From positions 1 to 13,181 of the forward strand of contig DASYSA010000583.1 of assembly GCA_036003885.1 (NCBI GenBank): 13,181 bases of DNA. The letters run 5' to 3'. Below, piece after piece: positions 1 to 6,856 of this stretch. The notes under the pieces are model-generated. The model was not told the DNA's origin and ran no database searches. It saw only the letters and a program-made list of their open reading frames with translations. Within the stretch, counting starts at the first letter, position 1. Every line of letters begins with the position of its first letter. The position numbers and the translations under genes are program-made. The stretch is from DASYSA01 sp036003885 (lineage in GTDB: Bacteria; Acidobacteriota; Blastocatellia; UBA7656).

Positions 1-73
1 TTCGTTTCAACATTGGTGTCTCCTGGGTACGAGATCTCTATACCGATGAAGGTATTTCCTGGCAACGACCGAA

Positions 74-144
74 ACGGGCGGCCCTCCTTGCCGCCCTGAG
101 TCGAACGCCATCACTCGTCAGCGGCGGCACGGAGGCCCGCCCGT
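74..144 (-). terminator. long hairpin downstream of the Ku operon
   Basis: Two 22-base arms (74-95 and 123-144) are reverse complements except for two positions, with a 27-base loop between them. The hairpin lies just past the stop of the last Ku gene, read on the minus strand, where a transcript end is expected. No clear T-run follows the stem on the minus strand, so this is a terminator-like or mRNA-stabilising structure rather than a textbook intrinsic terminator. A dispersed palindromic repeat is the alternative reading. Confidence 0.5.
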
Positions 145-160
145 AAAGGTTATCTTCAGC

Positions 161-940
161 CTAGCGCTTTGCCGCCAGGCTCTTTTTCAAGACATCCATG
201 ATATCGACCACGTTGCCTTTCTGGCTCTCTGCTTCGTTCGTCTCCACTACATCCTTGCCACGCGAATGCTTCTTCTTCACCAGCTTCAGAAGCGCCTGCT
301 TCTCTGCGTCCTGCACCTCCTTCGATAAGAGTCGCTTCTCTGTGCGTCTGTCTATAATCCTCTCGAATCCGCGTACCGCTGTCTTCGTTAATTTCGGGCT
401 CCCGTGAAGGCCGACATCCTCGGGCGACCGCAACTCATCTGCGAAACGTAGCGTCTCAGCTCGGAGGATACCGTTGTCGGCGATGATGGCGACCAGATAC
501 TCCTTTCCACGCATCACAAAGGTCGCGATTCCTGCGCGATGGCTCTTCTCCATAATCTCAGCGAGTAGGTGATAAGCCTTCTCTGAGCCTCCTCCCGGGG
601 TGAGGAAGTAGCCACGCTCGAAATAGATCTTTGGGATTGAATCCCGGTCTACAAATCGCCGCAAGTCGATATCGCGCGTCTTTTCAGGAGCAAGTCTCTC
701 CAGTTCTTCATCGGTGACGACTACATATTTGCCCTTCTTGACTTCGTACCCGCGTATCATCTCGTCGTCGTCGAGGTCATGGCCCGTCTCCTCGGAATAG
801 TAGCGCCGCTTGAGAGGCGTGCCATCCGCGCCGAGCATTCGAAGTGAAGCGCGATCGCTTCGAATGCCTGGATACAGATCGACCGGAACGCTGACAAGCC
901 CGAACGTTATCGTTCCCGACCAGAAGGGACGAACGCTCAT
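161..940 (-). CDS. ku: Ku protein, non-homologous end joining (copy 1)
   Basis: A 259-residue bacterial Ku homologue. Ku forms a ring on DNA double-strand ends and recruits the LigD ligase for non-homologous end joining. The N-terminus (MSVRPFWSGTITFGLVSVPV) is the family's first beta-strand block. The core signatures IRGYEVKKGKYVVVTDEEL (about residues 63-81), PYF-like ERGYFL and FVMRGKEYLVAI follow in the usual order. Length fits one-domain bacterial Ku (about 250-300 residues). The C-terminal tail is lysine-rich and ends in NVVDIMDVLKKSLAAKR, like the tail motif of many bacterial Ku proteins. The bridge region carries no cysteines, so it is not a zinc-binding form. It starts at an ATG 31 bases after the stop of the second Ku gene, so the two are probably co-transcribed. 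The ribosome binding site is weak (gaagaa). Family assignment is firm; its division of labour with the other copy is unknown. Confidence 0.96.
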   Translation of the reverse strand: MSVRPFWSGTITFGLVSVPVDLYPGIRSDRASLRMLGADGTPLKRRYYSEETGHDLDDDEMIRGYEVKKGKYVVVTDEELERLAPEKTRDIDLRRFVDRDSIPKIYFERGYFLTPGGGSEKAYHLLAEIMEKSHRAGIATFVMRGKEYLVAIIADNGILRAETLRFADELRSPEDVGLHGSPKLTKTAVRGFERIIDRRTEKRLLSKEVQDAEKQALLKLVKKKHSRGKDVVETNEAESQKGNVVDIMDVLKKSLAAKR

Positions 941-971
941 GTTGTTTTCTTCACGCTTTGAATGTGTTCGT

Positions 972-1757
972 TTAGGCAGCTTCTTTCTCCTTCTTTAAAG
1001 CGGCGATGCTCTTTGACAGTGCAGTGCTAAGCGAGGCAGTCGCGCGGTTCGATCGCACGGGGGCCAACCTCGGCGCCTTGCCCCTGGCCTTGCGTTCTAT
1101 GAACTGCTCCACGCGGTTCCTATAGTCATCTTGAAAGTCAGAGGGGTTGAACTCACCGTCGAGCATGGCTACCAGTTGATTGGCCATGCTCAATTCTTTT
1201 TTGTCGATCTCGCGCCCGCGAGGCGCAGGCAGATCTTCGGCCTGAACGACTTCGTCCGGATGCCGCAGCGTGATGAGCATCAAGTTGCCATCTTCGGCCC
1301 GAAGAACGCCGAGGTAGCTCTTGCCGCGCATCACCCAATGGGCAACTCCCTGTTTATCCTGGTTGCCTAGAGCCTCGGCGAGAGCGAAGTACGCCTTTTC
1401 ATCGCCATCCGGCCCTAGAAAGTACGGCCGGTCGTACAGTTGGCTGTCGATCTGCTCGGGCGAAATGAAATGCGCAATCTTGATTTCGCGCGAAGGCTCG
1501 GGGACGATCGCCTTCAGTTCGTCATCGTTCAGAATCACAAATGTGCCCGGATCGATTTCGTAACCTTTTCGGATCTCGGCGTTCGGAACCTCTTTCCCAG
1601 TCTCGGGATTTATCATGTGCTGTTTGACTCGCGACATCCGCTTTTTTTCGAGAATGTGGAATCGCACAGTCCGATCAACCACGGCGCTATATAATTTCAC
1701 CCCAATTTGTGTCGAGCCAAGTTTGAGCTCGCCTTTCCAAATAGCTCGAGCGGACAT
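972..1757 (-). CDS. ku: Ku protein, non-homologous end joining (copy 2)
   Basis: A second, clearly different Ku of 261 residues. It begins MSARAIWKGELKLGSTQIGV and contains IRKGYEIDPGTFVILNDDEL, YDRPYFLGPDGDEKAY and HWVMRGKSYLGVL, all in Ku order. The C-terminal tail is basic and ends in repeated Ser/Ala/Lys residues. I place the start at the ATG at 1757 because the usual Ku N-terminus begins there. A GTG at 1769 would add four residues (MSNE) and overlap the upstream gene. With the ATG start the gene begins one base after the upstream stop codon, which suggests translational coupling. The protein is only distantly similar to copy 1, so the pair is not a recent duplication. Some rhizobia carry several Ku proteins that can act as heterodimers; a heterodimer here is inference. 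No ligase gene is in the window. Confidence 0.95.
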   Translation of the reverse strand: MSARAIWKGELKLGSTQIGVKLYSAVVDRTVRFHILEKKRMSRVKQHMINPETGKEVPNAEIRKGYEIDPGTFVILNDDELKAIVPEPSREIKIAHFISPEQIDSQLYDRPYFLGPDGDEKAYFALAEALGNQDKQGVAHWVMRGKSYLGVLRAEDGNLMLITLRHPDEVVQAEDLPAPRGREIDKKELSMANQLVAMLDGEFNPSDFQDDYRNRVEQFIERKARGKAPRLAPVRSNRATASLSTALSKSIAALKKEKEAA

Positions 1758-1758
1758 C

Positions 1759-1953
1759 TCATTGCTCACTTTCTGAAGATATGCAGCTCACACACCGAAA
1801 TCCGGCGTCATCTTCGTGCGCACAGATGGGGCAGCTTGGCACGTCGCAATCGACGCAGCGGTACTCCATCTCATAGACATACGTCTGAGCGCATGAAGGG
1901 CAGAACTCGCTGCCTTCTTCAAGCCACCAGGTCGATCTGAGTTGTGATTTCAT
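1759..1953 (-). CDS. small eight-cysteine zinc-binding protein in the Ku operon
   Basis: A 64-residue acidic protein with four CxxC pairs: C18/C21, C33/C36, C41/C44 and C54/C57. The spacing is C-x2-C-x11-C-x2-C-x4-C-x2-C-x9-C-x2-C. This is the order and core spacing of cross-brace double-zinc folds (FYVE/RING-like), though two consecutive zinc ribbons are possible. There is no signal peptide and no membrane segment. Its stop lies one base before the Ku ATG, so it is almost certainly translated with Ku. The start is an ATG without a convincing ribosome binding site. I do not recognise a named family. Binding Ku, DNA ends or a ligase is inferred from position only. Confidence 0.8.
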   Translation of the reverse strand: MKSQLRSTWWLEEGSEFCPSCAQTYVYEMEYRCVDCDVPSCPICAHEDDAGFRCVSCISSESEQ

Positions 1954-1990
1954 ATGTACTAACCGACTACATTACTTCAGCGGACTTGAA

Positions 1991-2087
1991 CTAGTGGACT
2001 GTAACAGCGAATTCGATAGTGTCCGATAGAAAAACCCCTGCGCAAACAATCCAGCACTACTATCAATTCCACTGTTACAGACACTAG
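1991..2087. repeat. 97-bp element with imperfect terminal inverted repeats (MITE-like)
   Basis: The ends read ctagtggactgtaacag (1991-2007) and, as reverse complement, ctagtgtctgtaacag (2072-2087). With gaps the match continues inward over aatt and gatagt, giving ends of about 30 bp. The interior is too short to code for anything. This is the form of a miniature inverted-repeat transposable element. The TA just inside both ends would fit IS630/Tc1-type target use, but that is inference. The element sits between the 43-residue zinc-finger gene and the rest of the Ku operon, so it may separate an older single transcript. Confidence 0.5.
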
Positions 2088-2098
2088 CTTATTTGGAT

Positions 2099-2230
2099 TT
2101 ATTGATTCTTCGTTGTCGCAGTCGCTCCTTTCTGTTTGCAAGATTTCTCGTGCTCACGCAAGTCCGACTGCGAATCGAATGACTCGCCGCATGTGGAGCA
2201 CTTGTACATGGGCTGGTTACTTTGTGCCAT
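2099..2230 (-). CDS. 43-residue C2HC zinc-finger protein
   Basis: A very short gene read on the minus strand. It starts at the ATG at 2230, five bases after aaaggaggcgag-type sequence that is close to a perfect ribosome binding site. The product begins MAQSNQPMYKCSTCGESFDS and ends with a TAA at 2099. It contains one classical-looking finger: C11-x2-C14, F18, L24, H27 and C31 (C-x2-C-x12-H-x3-C), with hydrophobic core residues where a C2H2 finger has them. The tail is short and polar (KQKGATATTKNQ). Single-finger proteins of this size occur in many soil bacteria, but their role is not established. A DNA- or protein-binding role near Ku is inference. The strong ribosome binding site and the intact finger make this a real gene despite its size. 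Confidence 0.8.
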   Translation of the reverse strand: MAQSNQPMYKCSTCGESFDSQSDLREHEKSCKQKGATATTKNQ

Positions 2231-2267
2231 CTCGCCTCCTTTCGTGAGATTGACTTTGCCAATCCCG

Positions 2268-2297
2268 ATCTAACTCTGGAGCAATCTTCACTATCAA
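2268..2297 (-). promoter_or_regulatory. weak candidate promoter for the zinc-finger/Ku block
   Basis: Read on the minus strand, TTGATA (2297-2292) is followed after 18 bases by TTAGAT (2273-2268), about 37 bases before the zinc-finger ATG. The -35 hexamer is good but the -10 matches only about half of the consensus. It is a candidate only. Confidence 0.25.
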
Positions 2298-2419
2298 GAG
2301 AGCAAGTTTCACTGCGCCGGCTGGCGGCCGTGACGCTCTCAAGACTAATTGCACGCAAAAATCGTAGACCGGGAAGCGCGAGCACGGTGACACCCCTAAC
2401 TCGTCGGAATATCCCAGTC

Positions 2420-2440
2420 TCCCTCCGGCAGCGGGAGGGA
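2420..2440. repeat. short intergenic palindrome
   Basis: tccctcc (2420-2426) pairs perfectly with ggaggga (2434-2440) across a seven-base loop. It lies far from any stop codon and has no T-tract, so it looks more like a dispersed palindromic repeat than a terminator. Confidence 0.45.
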
Positions 2441-2687
2441 ACGGTACTTTAACGCGCCCGTATCGAATGCACTCGATGTCTTGATTCGCATCACTTAAAG
2501 GCTGCGGTAGTACAGAATCACTCCCATCGCGTAACGATTAGAGGGCATAGGCCCTGCCTAAGAGAGAAAATGGCGCATACACCGGGACGGAATGCTCTTT
2601 GCTGCTTTAGCCCTGCGGAAAGCATTAGAGATCATAACGAATCGCCCTTTAGCCGGCGCGAAGCCGACTGGTAAAGGATGTGACAAA

Positions 2688-3518
2688 ATGAAAACCGTTG
2701 TGGGGATACTGAGGTCGCGGTCGAATGCCGAATTGATGGCGGAGCGCCTTCGGACTATCGGCATAAAGAACGAAAACATCAATCTCCTGTCGCCGGAAAC
2801 TTCTCCAGATGAGCTGGCTAAGGTTCCAACGACGGAGACTGAGCAGCCCGGCGTCGGGCCCGTCCTCGGCGGCGTAGTAGGCGTCGCCTTGGGCGCTGCA
2901 GGCGGGATGGGTCTCGGCACCGCGGTGGCCACGTTGCTTGTCCCCGGAGTTGGGCCGGTACTGGCTTTAGGACTTGCAGGCGCGGCGCTCCTCGGCGCCG
3001 GTGGCGCCGCCGGGGGAGCTGCCGTGGGCGCAGCCCTCGAGGACGCGATGGGTAGCGGCCTCCCGGTGGATGAGCTGTTTGTTTACGAAGACGCGCTGAG
3101 ACAGGGACATACCGTAGTGATCGCGTTCGCTGATGATGATGCTCAAGCTGAACAGGCGCGCACAATCATGCAGGAGTCCGGAGCTGAGACAGTCGACGCG
3201 GCCCGAGAAGCCTGGTGGGTCGGCCTTCGCGATGATGAAAAGGCACACTACTCAGTGGAGAACCGGGACTTCGAGGAGCAGGAAAGAACTTACCGGCACG
3301 GCTACGAGGGAGCACTACACCCGGTTGTTCGCGGAAAGTCATACAGTGAAGCGGCCGGCCATCTGACCGCACTCTACCCGAAGGATCATAACGAGGATTC
3401 TTTCCGAAGGGGCTACGAGCGAGGTCGGAATCATTATCTGGAACTGCTCGGTCGACGCGTCGCACCGGGTACCAAAACTTCTGAAGACCATAAGGAGGCC
3501 AAGAATGCGAGTCAATGA
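2688..3518 (+). CDS. YflT-like stress protein with glycine zipper
   Basis: A 276-residue protein. I chose the ATG at 2688 because it follows aaagga, and because MKTVVGILRSRSNAELMAERL is the expected first strand and helix of the YflT/general-stress-17M-like domain. An open frame 32 codons further upstream lacks such support. Residues 1-50 form the first half of the domain. Residues 54-116 are a Gly/Ala-rich glycine-zipper hairpin (GVALGAAGGMGLG and similar). Residues 126-175 (VDELFVYEDALRQGHTVVIAF) restore the ferredoxin-like half, with RQGHTVVIA as typical core. The C-terminal part carries two related Tyr/Gly motifs, YRHGYEGA (202-209) and FRRGYERG (239-246). The glycine zipper may insert in or lie on the membrane. 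It overlaps the CBS-domain gene by 14 bases. Family membership is likely; the molecular role is unknown. Confidence 0.8.
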   Translation: MKTVVGILRSRSNAELMAERLRTIGIKNENINLLSPETSPDELAKVPTTETEQPGVGPVLGGVVGVALGAAGGMGLGTAVATLLVPGVGPVLALGLAGAALLGAGGAAGGAAVGAALEDAMGSGLPVDELFVYEDALRQGHTVVIAFADDDAQAEQARTIMQESGAETVDAAREAWWVGLRDDEKAHYSVENRDFEEQERTYRHGYEGALHPVVRGKSYSEAAGHLTALYPKDHNEDSFRRGYERGRNHYLELLGRRVAPGTKTSEDHKEAKNASQ

Positions 3519-4002
3519 AGTTATGACAGTTAATCCAACTTGCTGCATTCCGAGCGACAGCGCCAGAATGGCGGCGACCATAATGCGCGATCTCGATACC
3601 GGAATAGTGCCGATCGTCGAAAACGATGTGAATCGCAAGTTGATCGGAGTGGTGACCGATAGAGATCTCTGCATCGGCCTAATCTGCGGCAAGACAATCG
3701 GCGTGAGAGTGGAGCAACACCCCGCGGACACTCCAGTCGACGAGTTTATGACGACAAATGTGATCTGTTGCAAGGCTGAAGACAACATAGAGCAGGCGGT
3801 GAAGCTAATGAAGGAGAACCAGGTCCGACGCATCCTGGTCGTCGACAGTAAGAACGCCGTTAAAGGAATCGTCTCTATGGCGGATCTATTCCTTAGAGCG
3901 GACGTACCGCCCCGGGAGACCAGCGTAACGCTTAAGAGTATTTCCGAGCCGGCAGAAGAAGGCACTCGGCCGCGTACAGAGTCCGCTCAATCTGGAAAGT
4001 AG
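3505..4002 (+). CDS. tandem CBS-domain protein
   Basis: A 165-residue protein made almost wholly of two CBS domains, about residues 7-58 and 80-132. Both show the family pattern of an opening MT motif (VMTVNP, FMTTN), a central strand (IGVVTDRDL; KGIVSMADL) and a hydrophobic core. A CBS pair forms one Bateman module that binds adenine nucleotides and senses energy state. The last 30 residues are polar and probably disordered. There is no fused enzyme domain, so it probably acts on a partner or as a stress-response sensor. The ribosome binding site aaggagg lies inside the end of the upstream gene, and the two genes overlap by 14 bases, so they are translationally coupled. Each CBS domain has a Cys-Cys pair at the matching site (C13/C14, C88/C89). 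Confidence 0.92.
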   Translation: MRVNEVMTVNPTCCIPSDSARMAATIMRDLDTGIVPIVENDVNRKLIGVVTDRDLCIGLICGKTIGVRVEQHPADTPVDEFMTTNVICCKAEDNIEQAVKLMKENQVRRILVVDSKNAVKGIVSMADLFLRADVPPRETSVTLKSISEPAEEGTRPRTESAQSGK

Positions 4003-4024
4003 GCAACAAGTTCTGTTGGATCTG

Positions 4025-4061
4025 CAACCAGGGAGTAGTTGAGTCAACCACTCCCTGGTTG
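4025..4061 (+). terminator. strong hairpin after the stress operon
   Basis: caaccagggagt (4025-4036) pairs perfectly with actccctggttg (4050-4061). The loop can extend the stem by gttga/tcaac. The hairpin begins 22 bases after the CBS stop codon. No T-tract follows (gtggatcaac), so it is terminator-like and may be a non-canonical or Rho-assisted transcript end. Confidence 0.6.
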
Positions 4062-4199
4062 TGGATCAACCGTCGGAACAGATTGGTTGCCATCGGCGCC
4101 CGAAGCTTGCGGTGTCAGCTTCAGCGCTGAACCTCCGGTGTTTGGTGATTCCCGTCTTCAAAGATTTACACTCACTCCATTGAACAATTCCCCGGCGGC

Positions 4200-4229
4200 T
4201 TGACAGCGCGCTGAACGCCTGGCAACAAT
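4200..4229 (+). promoter_or_regulatory. candidate sigma-70 promoter for the ANL/GT/ABC operon
   Basis: A perfect -35 hexamer TTGACA (4200-4205) is followed after 18 bases by AACAAT (4224-4229), which matches four of six -10 positions. It lies immediately before the first gene of the operon. The leader would be only about 10 bases to the GTG at 4247. The stretch 4062-4199 before it shows no gene. Confidence 0.4.
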
Positions 4230-4246
4230 CGAAATCACGGTAGGCC

Positions 4247-5365
4247 GTGAAGCTAGAACAGGGGTGGCGAAAGGATTTGACCTCCATAGATACCAGCCTG
4301 CAATCAAAGGTAAAAGCTTCGCACGATACCCGGGATGCCTGGGCGCGCGAGGTTGTGAATTGGCACTTCAATCCGACTACAGGTTCTCCCTTCTGGCTGG
4401 AGTTCGCCCGGAGACTCGGCTGGGACCCGAGGCGCGAAATTAAGGGCTATGAGGACCTGTCGAAGTTCGGCCCGTTTCAAGATGACTGGCTGCGCGGCGG
4501 CCCCGTTCGCAGGTGGGTCCCGAAAGCGTACTCCCAAAAGCCGGTCTACGTCTTTGAGACCGGAGGAAGCACCGGCGTGCCCAAGTCCCGAATCAGCATC
4601 GAGGACTTTCGTATCGACTATGAAGCTTTCAGCGCAACGCTGCCGGATGAGGCTTTTCCGCCGGGCGCGGACTGGTTGATGCTCGGACCTTCCGGCCCGC
4701 GCAGATTGCGGCTTGCGATCGAGCATCTCGCACAGTTTCGCGGCGGCATCAGCTTCACTGTGGATCTCGACCCGCGCTGGGTTATCAAATTGATGAAGAG
4801 AAATCAGGGCGAGATGGCCGAGCTATACAAGCGGCACGTGATCGATCAGGGCCTCACGCTCTTGAAGGCTCACGACAACATCGAGTGCCTGTTCACCACG
4901 CCCAGGCTCCTGGAAGCGCTATGCGACCGGGTATCGCTCAAACGCATGGGCATCAAAGGCGTGTTTTGCGCCGGCACTGAGATAACCTCGCAGTTTCATC
5001 GCTTCGCCGTGGAAGAACTCCTGGATGGCGTGTATTTCGCGCCCACTTATGGAAACACCCTGATGGGCCTCGCCGTTCATAAACCGCGAGCACCAGAGGA
5101 TAGCTACGACATTATCTACTATCCGCCGTCGCCGCGAGCGACGATCGAAGTAGTCGACCCCGACAATCCAGACCGAGTGGTCGACTACGGCGAGACCGGG
5201 AGAGTGCGACTCACGACGCTGACCCGGGAGTTCTTTATGCCGCGATTTCTGGAGCGCGACGAGGCGGAGCGAGAACCGCCGTGCGATCTTTACCCCTGGG
5301 ATGGCGTCCGTAACGTCCGGCCTTTCTCGAGACTTCAGGCAAAAGTAGTGGAAGGAGTCTATTGA
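4247..5365 (+). CDS. EhpF-like ANL adenylate-forming enzyme
   Basis: A 372-residue member of the ANL (acyl/aryl adenylate-forming) superfamily, closest in style to EhpF-type 'phenazine antibiotic biosynthesis' proteins and distantly to phenylacetate-CoA ligases. The ATP phosphate-binding loop is ETGGSTGVPK (104-113). TYGNTL (267-272) corresponds to the adenine/substrate motif usually written YGxTE, with Asn-Thr in place of Thr-Glu. DYGETGRVRLTTL (313-325) corresponds to the ATP-ribose motif region, and RFLERDEAER follows. The protein then ends, so the mobile C-terminal subdomain of most ANL enzymes (about 100 residues with a catalytic lysine) is absent, as described for EhpF. It probably activates a carboxylic acid as an adenylate; the acid is unknown. 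The GTG start at 4247 is uncertain. It is the first gene of a four-gene operon. Confidence 0.72.
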   Translation: MKLEQGWRKDLTSIDTSLQSKVKASHDTRDAWAREVVNWHFNPTTGSPFWLEFARRLGWDPRREIKGYEDLSKFGPFQDDWLRGGPVRRWVPKAYSQKPVYVFETGGSTGVPKSRISIEDFRIDYEAFSATLPDEAFPPGADWLMLGPSGPRRLRLAIEHLAQFRGGISFTVDLDPRWVIKLMKRNQGEMAELYKRHVIDQGLTLLKAHDNIECLFTTPRLLEALCDRVSLKRMGIKGVFCAGTEITSQFHRFAVEELLDGVYFAPTYGNTLMGLAVHKPRAPEDSYDIIYYPPSPRATIEVVDPDNPDRVVDYGETGRVRLTTLTREFFMPRFLERDEAEREPPCDLYPWDGVRNVRPFSRLQAKVVEGVY

Positions 5366-5366
5366 G

Positions 5367-5401
5367 GAAATTCGAAATTCGAAATTCGAAATTCGAAATG
5401 C
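5367..5401 (+). repeat. heptad array 1, five units of gaaattc type
   Basis: Four copies of gaaattc are followed by one gaaatgc, exactly 35 bp. The array fills the gap between the ANL stop and the glycosyltransferase start. It separates a good ribosome binding site (gaaggag, 5351-5357) from the ATG at 5406. Confidence 0.9.
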
Positions 5402-5405
5402 ATTC

Positions 5406-6722
5406 ATGAGGATCGTTCATATCACCGCCGGCGCCGCGGCAATGTACTGCGGCAGTTGTCTGAGGGACAACGCGCTTGCCGCCGAACTCCTTTCGCGGGG
5501 GCACGACGTCACGCTGGTGCCTATCTACACGCCGACTCTGACGGATGAAGACAACGTCAGTCAGGATCGCGTCTTCTTCGGCGGCATAAGCGTCTATCTC
5601 GAACAACACTCGGCCCTGTTCCGCCACACTCCCTGGCTCGTAGACAGGCTCTGGGATTCCTCGCTCGCCTTGAAGCTCGCCGCTCGGAGGTCGATACCGG
5701 TCAACCCTCGCCTGCTGGGCGAGCTGACAGTCTCGATGCTCAAAGGCGAGGACGGCTTCCAACGAAAGGAGCTTCTGAAGCTCATTTCGTGGCTCAAGAG
5801 CGAAGCGCCGCCCGACCTCGTGACGATTCCCAACGCACTGCTAATCAGTCTTGCCGGGCCCATCCGGAAAGCCCTGGATCGCCCGGTCAGTTGCACTCTT
5901 CAAGGCGAAGACCTCTTCCTCGCAGGTCTCCAGGAACCCTACAGGACCGATTCTCTCGAATTGATGCGGTCGCAGGTGAGATCCGTCGACATGTTCGTCT
6001 CGGTTAGCCACTACTACGCGGAATTCATGTCGGCCCATCTGGGGATTCCGGCCGGCAAGGTCGAAACTGTTCCGCTTGGGATCAATCTCGAAGGCTACGA
6101 ACGAATCGAGAGGCCTGCCTCGCGGCCATTCACTATAGGCTTCTTCGCCCGCGTTGCTCCTGAGAAGGGGTTGCACCTCTTGTGCGAGGCATACCATCGC
6201 CTGCGAGAGCGCGGGGAACTTAAAGGCGCAAGGCTCGAGGTCGCCGGCTACCTGGCGCCCGAGCACAAGCCCTATCTGCAGGGCATCGAGCGGCAGATGC
6301 GTGAATGGGGTTTAGCCGACGAGTTTCACTATCGGGGCGTGCTCGACCGCCGAGAGAAGATCGAGTTTCTTCAGGGCCTTGATGTGCTGTCAGTGCCGGC
6401 AATCTACGATGAACCAAAAGGTCTCTTCCTGCTCGAAGCAATGGCGTGTGGCGTGCCGGTGGTGCAACCCCGGCGCGGCGCGTTTACCGAGGTGCTCGAC
6501 CGCACGGGTGGCGGGATCCTTGTCCAACCTGATGACCCGGACAGCCTGGCGGAGGGACTCCTTCGATTGGCGGGCGACTCGGATTTAGCGCGGGAACTTG
6601 GACATTGTGGCTACGATGGAGTTCGTGAATACTACAGCGCTGCGAAGATGGCTGACCGTGCGATCGAAGTGTACGGGAAATTCGAAATGCGAAATGCGAA
6701 ATGCGAAATTGTCGTAGGTTAA
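5406..6722 (+). CDS. GT4-family glycosyltransferase
   Basis: A 438-residue GT-B fold glycosyltransferase of family GT4. The N-terminal acceptor domain begins MRIVHITAGAAAMYCGSCLR; GAA...YCGSCLRDNALAAELLSRGHDVTLVP is the expected first Rossmann unit with its glycine-rich loop. The donor domain includes FFARVAPEKGLHLLCEAY (about residues 246-263). The E-x7-E donor-binding motif is complete at E336 and E344 (DEPKGLFLLEAMACGVPVV), so a retaining, nucleotide-sugar-dependent enzyme is expected. It has no signal peptide and is probably cytoplasmic or at the inner membrane face. The last residues (KFEMRNAKCEIVVG) are encoded by a heptad array that has become the new C-terminus. The start ATG has no adjacent ribosome binding site because another array intervenes. 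The sugar and acceptor cannot be told from sequence. Confidence 0.9.
   Translation: MRIVHITAGAAAMYCGSCLRDNALAAELLSRGHDVTLVPIYTPTLTDEDNVSQDRVFFGGISVYLEQHSALFRHTPWLVDRLWDSSLALKLAARRSIPVNPRLLGELTVSMLKGEDGFQRKELLKLISWLKSEAPPDLVTIPNALLISLAGPIRKALDRPVSCTLQGEDLFLAGLQEPYRTDSLELMRSQVRSVDMFVSVSHYYAEFMSAHLGIPAGKVETVPLGINLEGYERIERPASRPFTIGFFARVAPEKGLHLLCEAYHRLRERGELKGARLEVAGYLAPEHKPYLQGIERQMREWGLADEFHYRGVLDRREKIEFLQGLDVLSVPAIYDEPKGLFLLEAMACGVPVVQPRRGAFTEVLDRTGGGILVQPDDPDSLAEGLLRLAGDSDLARELGHCGYDGVREYYSAAKMADRAIEVYGKFEMRNAKCEIVVG
6677..6711 (+). repeat. heptad array 2, five units, inside the glycosyltransferase C-terminus
   Basis: The units read gaaattc, gaaatgc, gaaatgc, gaaatgc, gaaattg, exactly 35 bp. 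It encodes the final residues of the glycosyltransferase. Its last 29 bases are the exact reverse complement of 6821-6849. Confidence 0.9.
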
Positions 6723-6820
6723 GGATTGTCAGTATGGGTCAAGTTTTTGCGAACGCTTTCCGTGTAGATCGGGTTTCGAAGTCAGTTCCGTACTCTGGGG
6801 GATTACGAGTTCCGAATGGG

Positions 6821-6855
6821 CAATTTCGCATTTCGCATTTCGCATTTCGCATTCC
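6821..6855 (-). repeat. heptad array 3, five units, inverted
   Basis: On the plus strand the units are caatttc, three gcatttc and gcattcc (35 bp). It has the same make-up as array 2 on the opposite strand and can form a 29-bp perfect stem with it across a 109-base loop (6712-6820). No gene lies in that loop. Confidence 0.9.
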
Positions 6856-6856
6856 T

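Larger units (their letters stand above)
2231..2687. other. divergent intergenic region
   Basis: No convincing gene lies here. The region separates the minus-strand zinc-finger/Ku block from the plus-strand stress operon and must hold promoters for both. It contains a short perfect palindrome (2420-2440) and a GC-rich partial palindrome near 2544-2558 (agggc...gccct). No strong sigma-70 promoter for the plus-strand operon could be picked by eye, so an alternative sigma factor is possible but not shown. Confidence 0.6.

Noticed and set aside
1758..1769. GTG start for Ku copy 2
   Set aside because: It adds only MSNE and overlaps the upstream stop; the ATG at 1757 gives the standard Ku N-terminus.
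2089..2385. 98-codon open frame on the minus strand
   Set aside because: It overlaps the 43-residue zinc-finger gene in another frame, has no family-like pattern and no ribosome binding site, and its composition is that of a shadow frame.
2592..2687. 32-codon upstream extension of the stress protein
   Set aside because: The extension has no ribosome binding site and no homology-like pattern, while the ATG at 2688 has both.
3339..3965. 208-codon open frame antisense to the CBS gene
   Set aside because: It is the mirror frame of a well-supported CBS-domain gene and has no recognisable domain of its own.
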